Shown piece by piece: positions 59,701 to 64,000 of a DNA stretch of 64,000 bases. A program made the position numbers and the translations under genes. The notes beneath the pieces are model-generated. The model worked only from the letters and a program-made list of their open reading frames with translations, was not told the origin of the DNA and made no database searches. This DNA is from Pannonibacter sp051860505 (lineage in GTDB: Bacteria > Pseudomonadota > Alphaproteobacteria > Rhizobiales > Stappiaceae). Position 1 is the stretch's first letter; each line of letters starts with the position of its first letter. The stretch spans positions 1 to 64,000 of the forward strand of contig NZ_JBHYDX010000017.1 in the NCBI RefSeq assembly GCF_051860505.1, read 5' to 3'.

Positions 59701-60540
59701 AGTCTGGCTGTCTTGCGCCAGCGGCCGGGCGGGGCGGGCTTTGCCGAGATCGCCCGCATCGAGCGGCCGGCCACCATCGGACGGCTGGTGACGCCGCTGG
59801 AGGCCGGGCCGCTGTGGCGCTGGGACCGGCAGAACCGGCCGGAGCTGGAGCTGTTCTCCGGTCACCTGCAGAGCCTTTCGGAAACGGCTGTGCTGGCCGG
59901 GGGCAACGCACTGGCCCTGCGCAGCCGGACGGGCGGTTTCGAGTTGCTGCAGTTCCGGCAGGCGGATCTGGTCGGCGAGCGGCGCTACCGGTTGACGGAC
60001 CTGTTGCGCGGACAGAAAGGCACGGAAGCCGAGGCGCTGGCGGGTGCCGATGCCGGAGCCGACGTGGTGCTCGTGGATTCTGGCCTGGTGGCGCTGCCGC
60101 TGGAGGCGGACCAGCGTGGGCAGGCGCTGTCCTACCGGCTGTTGCCACCCGGCGTGGCGCTGGACTCGGCCGCGCGCACCGACTTCACTGCCGCCGGCTT
60201 GGGCCGCGCGGCGCTGCCATTCGCCCCGGTCCATCTCACGGCACGGCGCGAGGCCGGCGGGGTGCGGTTTGGCTGGATCCGGCGCAGCCGCATCGGCGGC
60301 GACAGCTGGGACGCGGCGGAGGTGCCGGTCGGAGAGACGCGGGAAGCCTACCGGCTGCAGCTCCTTTCCGGCGCGGCGGTCCTGCATAGCGTGACCGTCG
60401 AGGCAGCCGGCTATCTCTATCCGCCGGCGCAGGAACTGGTCGATTTCGGTGCGCTGCAAACGGTGTTCACGGCCGAGGTGGCGCAACTGTCCGATCTGGC
60501 CGGTCACGGCCTTCCCCTGAAGGAGATCCTCAATGTCTGA
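56689..60540 (+). CDS. GTA g15: large baseplate/host-contact protein (megatron)
   Basis: A 1283-residue tail-tip protein. The N-terminal hydrophobic segment (LILAAAGQALGGLVGAGGIGAIFVKAAGAVAGSLL) and the VQASTEGAPIPFVYGRARLAGQVIWATRF region are GTA-typical. A TIM-barrel-like glycoside-hydrolase domain spans roughly residues 345-690 (YPFILMDIPPDNSLPDPYGG, SMVAIDNYMPLSD, KPIWFTELGVPAIDKGANQPNVF). A phage-tail domain follows (about 700-860), then beta-rich C-terminal domains. It is intact and of normal family length. It overlaps g14 at its start and DUF2793 at its end by eight bases. Confidence 0.95.
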   Translation: MATLILAAAGQALGGLVGAGGIGAIFVKAAGAVAGSLLDQSLFGGGRTVDRGRLADLSVQASTEGAPIPFVYGRARLAGQVIWATRFEEVVSEESAGGKGGGPKLRNYSYFANFAVALCEGPIARVGRIWADGKLIDRSTITHRVYPGSRDQGVDPLIAAVQGAAPAYRDTAHVVFERLPLEPFGNRLPQLTFEVVRVVDQLERQIRAVTLIPGAGEFVYAPVPVTDTPRPGETRSVNRHTKLATTDWTAALDELQDLCPALESVALVVAWFGDDLRAGQCQIRPKVEGLGRETSGMTWTVGPVTREDAEVVSQLEDRPAYGGTPCDASVLAAIRDLKARGLRVVLYPFILMDIPPDNSLPDPYGGARQAAFPWRGRIRPGAALASDVAAFTGTAAPGDFSRAGDVIGYAGPDEWSYRRFVLHHAHLAEAAGGVDAFLIGSEMRGLTLAHAGGGGYPFVAALKNLATAVRTVLRPQTRVSYAADWSEYGAHQPAAGELRFPLDPLWADPAISMVAIDNYMPLSDARGRETGDPLDVAALRGAIRGGEYFDWYYASDADRAAGVRSPITDGAYGKPFVFRAKDLRGWWESPHVERISGVETGPATAWVPRSKPIWFTELGVPAIDKGANQPNVFVDPKSSESAPPYFSGGGRDDAVQRRALEASLSFWDDWHPDWPMGDNPLSPVYGGRMVDGANLHVWTWDARPFPAFPLYGEVWSDGGNWEVGHWLNGRLGGASLNAVIRTILADFGVPAGRVRVEGLAEVIDGLTLAGPLTAREAIEPLLEAFGGRALDRGSDLVLTGAQTGAAFALSGEDLVESEPEAALLTRVRGQAGELPAEVRIAGEDIQRDHRRQIVASRRLEGGSRHVLTLDPGVAAPVALLERAAEARLHRSWAERERVEFLLPMHHVALEVGDVLELAATPDQSFSPPLKMTIAAIEDSLVRRIEAVRSEPATVLARVPTPRADPWRSTDPGPAQAVFLDLPLLEENGAAFAPHLAAQARPWPGSLAVLRQRPGGAGFAEIARIERPATIGRLVTPLEAGPLWRWDRQNRPELELFSGHLQSLSETAVLAGGNALALRSRTGGFELLQFRQADLVGERRYRLTDLLRGQKGTEAEALAGADAGADVVLVDSGLVALPLEADQRGQALSYRLLPPGVALDSAARTDFTAAGLGRAALPFAPVHLTARREAGGVRFGWIRRSRIGGDSWDAAEVPVGETREAYRLQLLSGAAVLHSVTVEAAGYLYPPAQELVDFGALQTVFTAEVAQLSDLAGHGLPLKEILNV

Positions 60541-61258
60541 AACTGTCCGGTTGCGCCTGCCGCTGATTGCAGCTGCGCAGGCGCAGAAGCATGTCACCCA
60601 CAACGAGGCGCTGGCCCGGCTCGACACGCTGGCCCATCTGCACCTCCTGACCCGAACCGGCACCCCGCCGGGCTCGCCGCTCATCGGCGATTGCCATCTG
60701 GTGACGACACCGGCAAGCGGAGCCTTTGCCGGCAAGGCTGACCATGTCGCCGAGTGGACCGGCGCGGATTGGGTCTTCTACTCGCCGGTGATCGGACTTG
60801 TGGCCTATCTGGCCAGCGCCGGAACGCTGGTTGTCCACACGGCCGCAGGCTGGCGCGATTACGGCGGTCTGCTGTCGCCAAGCGCGGTCCTGTCGCGCTC
60901 TGCTGGCGGGGCGACGACGGGACTGGCGACGCTGGAGGCGACACTGTCCGGCCTGAGCGGGGCTTTCGTCGAGGCGGCGGGGCTCATTCCCAACCGGGCC
61001 GTCGTCTTCGGCGTGTCAACGCGCACGCTCACAAGTATCACCGGCGCTGCGTCCTACGACTGCGGGCTTGCCGCGGAGCGCAGCAAGTTCGGCGGTGCGC
61101 TGGGCAGCGCGGCCGGGTCCAGCAATGCGGGCGTCATCGGACCGACGGCCTTCTATGCGGCAACCGCCGTCCGGCTCAGCGCCAATGGCGGCAATTTCAC
61201 CGGGGGCAGCGTACGTATTGCGGTGCATTGCCTTCTGCCGGGCGTTCCGGATGCGTAA
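60533..61258 (+). CDS. DUF2793 protein (candidate tail fibre)
   Basis: A 241-residue protein. The N-terminal DUF2793 domain (RLRLPLIAAAQAQKHVTHNEALARLDTLAHL, and FYSPVIGLVAYLASAGTLVVHTAAGW) is found in fibre-like proteins of GTAs and related phages; one serves as tail fibre in Rhodobacter GTA. The C-terminal region is Ala/Gly/Thr rich with beta character. Overlap with g15 indicates it is produced with the particle. Confidence 0.85.
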   Translation: MSETVRLRLPLIAAAQAQKHVTHNEALARLDTLAHLHLLTRTGTPPGSPLIGDCHLVTTPASGAFAGKADHVAEWTGADWVFYSPVIGLVAYLASAGTLVVHTAAGWRDYGGLLSPSAVLSRSAGGATTGLATLEATLSGLSGAFVEAAGLIPNRAVVFGVSTRTLTSITGAASYDCGLAAERSKFGGALGSAAGSSNAGVIGPTAFYAATAVRLSANGGNFTGGSVRIAVHCLLPGVPDA

Positions 61259-61288
61259 GGCAGATCACCTTGAGGAAAGGGCAGAAGC

Positions 61289-62203
61289 ATGAATGTCAGT
61301 CCACAAGGGCTTGCCTTCATCGCGCGGCATGAGGGCTTCGTCGGCCGGGCCTACCTCGATGCCGGCGGTGTACCGACCATCGGCTATGGCTTTACGGAAG
61401 GCTCGCAGTTGTTCCGCCAGTGGTGGCACCTTCAGGGGCACAGCACGCTGGCACTCGGGCAGACCATTGATCCGGTCAAGGCCCTGTCATTGCTGCGGAC
61501 GATGCTGGACCGGGAGTATGGCCCGATGGTCGAGAAGGCGCTCGGAAACCTGCCGCAGCCGGCGTTCGATGCAGCGGTCTCTGCAGTCTACAACCTCGGT
61601 CCGAAGGCGCTGACGTGGCGCTGGGCCAAGGCTTTGAAAGCGGGAGACTTTGGCCGAGCCGCCGAACTTCTGGCCCGCACCGGAACAACGGCGGGCGGAC
61701 GGGTTCTGCCAGGGCTCGTCAAACGCCGGGCCGATGAGGCAGGTCTGCTTCAGACCGGCGACTATGGCATGGCCGGGGGAGGTGATCTCCGGCCGGATCC
61801 GCAGGTCAAGCAGGCGCAGACCCATCTCAGGCTTCTGGGCTATCGACCGGGCCCTGTTGATGGGATCGAGGGCCCCCGCACGCGGTTGGCGACGTTGCGC
61901 TTTCAGTCTGACCATCCGCCGCTTGCCGTGGATGGATCGCTGGGGCCGGCAACGCGGACGACGATCGCACGCGTTGTTGCAGCGCGGGGTGGGCTGGCCG
62001 GATGCAGTGCCGGCGCCGCCGCCGCTGGCGGCGGCGCGGCGGCACACGGGATCCCCTTGCTGGATTGCCTGCTGATTGCCGGCGGTGTGCTGGCGCTGGC
62101 CGGCCTTGGCTTTCTGGCCTGGCACTATCGCGGCCGCATTGCTCTCGAAATCGCGCGGTGGCGCGGAGACACCGTTCAATCACAACAGGAGAAGCTGTCA
62201 TGA
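61289..62203 (+). CDS. Endolysin: GH24 lysozyme with peptidoglycan-binding and membrane segments
   Basis: A 304-residue lytic enzyme. The N-terminal T4-type lysozyme domain has the E-8-D-5-T triad at Glu15, Asp24 and Thr30 (ARHEGFVGRAYLDAGGVPTIGYG). A PG_binding_1 module lies near residues 170-231. A Gly/Ala linker is followed by a strong membrane helix (about 254-280) and a short basic tail. The C-terminal anchor is unusual; typical anchored endolysins use an N-terminal SAR helix. It overlaps the holin-like gene (ATGA). It is expected to lyse the cell to free GTA particles. Confidence 0.93.
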   Translation: MNVSPQGLAFIARHEGFVGRAYLDAGGVPTIGYGFTEGSQLFRQWWHLQGHSTLALGQTIDPVKALSLLRTMLDREYGPMVEKALGNLPQPAFDAAVSAVYNLGPKALTWRWAKALKAGDFGRAAELLARTGTTAGGRVLPGLVKRRADEAGLLQTGDYGMAGGGDLRPDPQVKQAQTHLRLLGYRPGPVDGIEGPRTRLATLRFQSDHPPLAVDGSLGPATRTTIARVVAARGGLAGCSAGAAAAGGGAAAHGIPLLDCLLIAGGVLALAGLGFLAWHYRGRIALEIARWRGDTVQSQQEKLS

Positions 62204-62412
62204 GTGGATGGAAGACACTGCTGTTCAATGGTGGGCTGGGACTGGCGGTTCTGGTTGGCCAGGTGTTGGACCAGCTCTCGGTCGTGGACTGGGATGCCGT
62301 GCTGCCTCCGGACTGGGGGCCGGTCGTGCTCGTCATCGTTGGCGTGGTCAACGTGCTGCTTCGGCATGTGACCACGGGGCCAGCCGGATGGCGCGGTCAG
62401 GTTACCGAGTGA
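62200..62412 (+). CDS. Small holin-like membrane protein
   Basis: A 70-residue protein with two hydrophobic segments (FNGGLGLAVLVGQVLDQL and VLVIVGVVNVLLRHV) and a basic C-terminus (TTGPAGWRGQVTE). Similar short two-helix proteins next to lysozymes are annotated as phage or GTA holins or as hypothetical. ATGA coupling to the endolysin supports a lysis role. The family is not firmly recognised. Confidence 0.65.
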   Translation: MSGWKTLLFNGGLGLAVLVGQVLDQLSVVDWDAVLPPDWGPVVLVIVGVVNVLLRHVTTGPAGWRGQVTE

Positions 62413-62436
62413 GCGAAAAGCGACACGTCTGAAAGG

Positions 62437-62460
62437 CTCCTGACAGAAGGCTGTCAGGAG
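62437..62460. terminator. Perfect hairpin after the GTA/lysis cluster
   Basis: The perfect 10-bp stem CTCCTGACAG / CTGTCAGGAG with loop AAGG begins 25 bases after the holin-like stop. G-rich DNA follows instead of T, so termination is not certain; it could also be a boundary element or operator for the next gene. Confidence 0.55.
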
Positions 62461-62509
62461 GGGGGAGGTAGGGTTCAGCCGTTCCTTCCCCCTCCTGATG
62501 GAGATTGAC

Positions 62510-62908
62510 ATGAGCGCATCGACTTCTACCGCCCCCCGCAACAGCGTCGTCTGGTTCGAGATACCGGTTCCCGATCTCGACAAGGCCGTTGCCTTCTACA
62601 ATGAGGTGCTGCAGGTCCAGTTGATCCGCGAGAACATGGACGGCATGGACATGGCCAGGTTCCCGGTCGCGGATGAAATGAACACGCCGTCCGGTCATCT
62701 ATCCGTTGGCACTCCGGCCCCGGCAGGTCAGGGGAGCGTGATTCATCTGCTGTGCCCGGACGCACTGGAAGACAGCATGGAACGGTTGGTCAAGGCGGGT
62801 GGAAAGGTGTTGTCCGATCCGATCAGCATTCCGTTCGGACGTTTCACCTATTGTCAGGATCCGTTCGGCAATGGCATTGGGCTCTATGTCGAGACCGGCA
62901 AGAGGTAG
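62510..62908 (+). CDS. VOC family protein
   Basis: A 132-residue glyoxalase-fold protein (VVWFEIPVPDLDKAVAFYNEVLQVQL; FTYCQDPFGNGIGLYVE). The C-terminal Glu-like ligand position is in IGLYVE, whereas the first-strand ligand is Phe/Glu (WFEI), typical of the non-catalytic or unknown YafY-linked VOC group. ATG at 62510 has GGAG upstream; an ATG at 62498 is less likely. The WYL regulator follows six bases later, forming a common pair. Confidence 0.88.
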   Translation: MSASTSTAPRNSVVWFEIPVPDLDKAVAFYNEVLQVQLIRENMDGMDMARFPVADEMNTPSGHLSVGTPAPAGQGSVIHLLCPDALEDSMERLVKAGGKVLSDPISIPFGRFTYCQDPFGNGIGLYVETGKR

Positions 62909-62914
62909 GACCAC

Positions 62915-63610
62915 ATGCGCCGCGCGGATCGCCTGTTCCAGATCGTCCAGCACCTGCGCGGCGGGCGTCTGGTGCGTGCGGCGCAACTGGCCGAATGGCT
63001 GGAAGTGTCCGAACGCACCATTTATCGCGATATCGCGGACCTGCAGGCGTCGGGCGTCCCCGTGGAGGGGGCGGCCGGCGTCGGCTATGTCATGCGCTCC
63101 GGCTATGACCTGCCGCCGCTGATGTTCACGCGCGAGGAAATCGTGGCACTGGTTGCCGGCGCAAGGCTGGTCAGCGCCTGGGGCGGCGCTGGCATGGCGC
63201 GCGCGGCAGCGGAGGCGTTGGTCAAGATCGAGGCGGTGTTGCCGGAGCGGATGGCCTCCCGGACGGGAGGGATCGAGATCCATGCGGTCGCTCCGGAAAT
63301 GACGGACGAGGTCCGGGCGCATCTCGATGCCATCGAAGGCGCAGTTGACGGGCGCGAGCGGCTGGAACTTACCTATCACGACGGCGAGGGAGCCGCGAGC
63401 CGTCGCATGGTCCGGCCACTCGGGCTTTGGTTCTGGGGCAAGGTCTGGACCCTCGTTGCCTGGTGCGAGTTGCGGCAGGACTTTCGCATGTTCCGCATAG
63501 ACCGGATTGCAGGTCTTGAAGCAACCGGGGAGACATTCCGCCTGGAACGCGGCCGGACACTTGCTGATTTCTATCGGATGATCGAGCACCGCGGCCCATC
63601 CGGCCGCTGA
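62915..63610 (+). CDS. YafY-family transcriptional regulator (HTH-WYL)
   Basis: A 231-residue regulator. The N-terminal winged helix (RRADRLFQIVQHLRGGRLVRAAQLAEWLEVSERTIYRDIADLQASGVPVEG) is followed by a WYL-domain region near residues 140-200 (LELTYHDGEGAASRRMVRPLGLWFWGKVWTLVAWCELRQDFRMFRIDRI). The W-Y-L triad is here W-T-L. It is co-transcribed with a VOC gene, as in many proteobacteria, and probably regulates it. Ligand unknown. Confidence 0.92.
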   Translation: MRRADRLFQIVQHLRGGRLVRAAQLAEWLEVSERTIYRDIADLQASGVPVEGAAGVGYVMRSGYDLPPLMFTREEIVALVAGARLVSAWGGAGMARAAAEALVKIEAVLPERMASRTGGIEIHAVAPEMTDEVRAHLDAIEGAVDGRERLELTYHDGEGAASRRMVRPLGLWFWGKVWTLVAWCELRQDFRMFRIDRIAGLEATGETFRLERGRTLADFYRMIEHRGPSGR

Positions 63611-63699
63611 GGAATGCTAGGACTGTTCATGTCCCATTCAGGCGCCAGGGCCTAAGTCTGTCGGCAAGTTCAAACACGCCAGTCCGGGACCTGACCACG

Positions 63700-63951
63700 A
63701 TGCGCCTTTTCCTCGTTTTCGGCCTTGTTATTGCCAGCTGCTTTTCAGCCAGCGCGGCCTGCCTGTCTCAGTCGCAGGCACAGCAGGTGGTTGCAAGTGG
63801 CAACGCCCAGTCGCTGGGCAGTGTTGCGGCAAGCGTCCAGGGGGAGATTGTCCGGGCGCAGCTGTGCGAGGAGGGCGGGCGCTATGTCTACCAGCTCTCC
63901 GTGCTGAAAAATGGCCAGGTCACGACGGTGGTTGTCGACGCCAGCCGCTGA
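63700..63951 (+). CDS. Small secreted protein, PepSY-like
   Basis: An 83-residue protein with signal peptide ending SASAACLSQ. The rest resembles short PepSY-type proteins of alphaproteobacteria: QSQAQQVVASGNAQSLGSV, then a strand GEIVRAQLCEEGGRYVYQLSVL and VTTVVVDA. Two Cys may form a disulfide. Such genes often precede a two-component system; the window ends too soon to see. A GTG at 63983 may begin the next gene (only six codons visible). Confidence 0.65.
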   Translation: MRLFLVFGLVIASCFSASAACLSQSQAQQVVASGNAQSLGSVAASVQGEIVRAQLCEEGGRYVYQLSVLKNGQVTTVVVDASR

Positions 63952-64000
63952 ATTTTGCCATGATCGCGCGCGAGACAATAAAGTGAGTCGATTTGCCGAA

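Larger units (their letters stand above)
44352..62412 (+). mobile_element. Gene transfer agent (GTA) structural cluster with adjacent lysis module
   Basis: All 17 genes of the Rhodobacter capsulatus GTA structural set (g1 to g15 plus g3.5 and g10.1) occur in the canonical order with open frames and intact catalytic motifs. They are followed by DUF2793, endolysin and holin-like genes. Integrase, excisionase, replication and lysogeny genes are absent and base composition matches the rest of the window. This supports a vertically kept GTA that packages host DNA, and not a prophage. Unlike the compact reference cluster, five gaps of 130-620 bases carry repeats or palindromes, and one antisense gene is inserted. 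Confidence 0.9.

Noticed and set aside
44352..62412. Active temperate prophage
   Set aside because: No integrase, excisionase, repressor, replication gene, att-like direct repeats or flanking tRNA is visible, and all genes match the GTA set in order.
1..64000. tRNA, rRNA and riboswitch genes
   Set aside because: Gene-free stretches were read on both strands; no tRNA-like TTCGAATC arm with CCA-side stem, no rRNA segment and no recognisable riboswitch core were found.

Overview
The window is GC-rich chromosomal DNA of an alphaproteobacterium, almost certainly of the order Hyphomicrobiales (Rhizobiales). The markers are a MucR/Ros regulator, a DnaA-domain-IV plus DUF6456 pair, DUF5330, a DivJ-type cell-cycle kinase followed by peptidoglycan-binding, DUF1491 and DUF2336 genes, an Mrp-type antiporter operon and a gene transfer agent (GTA) cluster. 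The genus cannot be fixed from the sequence alone; a Stappiaceae-like bacterium would fit. No rRNA, tRNA or CRISPR array was seen.

Layout. 1-4.6 kb: a membrane GGDEF protein, a PilZ-like / XRE regulator / DUF2975 set and a small outer-membrane beta-barrel. 4.6-14.4 kb: single metabolic genes (HAD dehalogenase, VOC protein, class IV aminotransferase, two MFS transporters, secreted nuclease, FeSOD, Crp/Fnr regulator with DUF2892). A GIY-YIG gene here lies between two long inverted-repeat elements. 14.5-19.6 kb: oligopeptidase B, two secreted c-type cytochromes, and a divergent HxlR regulator / quinone-reductase-like pair. 19.9-25.8 kb: a seven-gene mrpABCDEFG operon with overlapping stops and starts. 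26.4-30 kb: mucR, the DnaA-like/DUF6456 pair, sufE and DUF5330. 30-39.2 kb: an envelope and cell-cycle block with a divJ-like kinase, a peptidoglycan-binding membrane protein, DUF2336 and a translationally coupled PBP1A-DUF1214-DUF1254 operon. 39.3-44 kb: UPF0260 protein, chemoreceptor, and an MhqO/MhqD-like dioxygenase-hydrolase pair.

44.35-62.4 kb is the main feature: an apparently intact GTA cluster in the gene order of Rhodobacter capsulatus GTA. It runs g1 small terminase, g2 large terminase, g3 portal, g3.5, g4 protease, g5 capsid, g6, g7, g8, g9 major tail, g10, g10.1, g11 tape measure, g12, g13 hub, g14 NlpC/P60 peptidase and g15. A DUF2793 fibre-like gene, a GH24 endolysin with a C-terminal membrane anchor and a tiny holin-like gene follow directly. 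No integrase, replication or repressor gene is present, which fits a domesticated GTA and not a prophage. Unlike the compact reference cluster, this one is broken by long non-coding gaps. They hold about 80-bp C/G-rich palindromic elements, a 199-bp tandem repeat whose units have about 30-bp inverted ends, perfect palindromes, long homopolymer runs and an antisense DUF465 gene.

62.5-64 kb holds a VOC protein with its YafY/WYL regulator and a small secreted protein. The best candidate for something undescribed is the set of structured gap elements and paired promoter-like motifs inside the intact GTA cluster. The GIY-YIG gene flanked by inverted repeats comes second.
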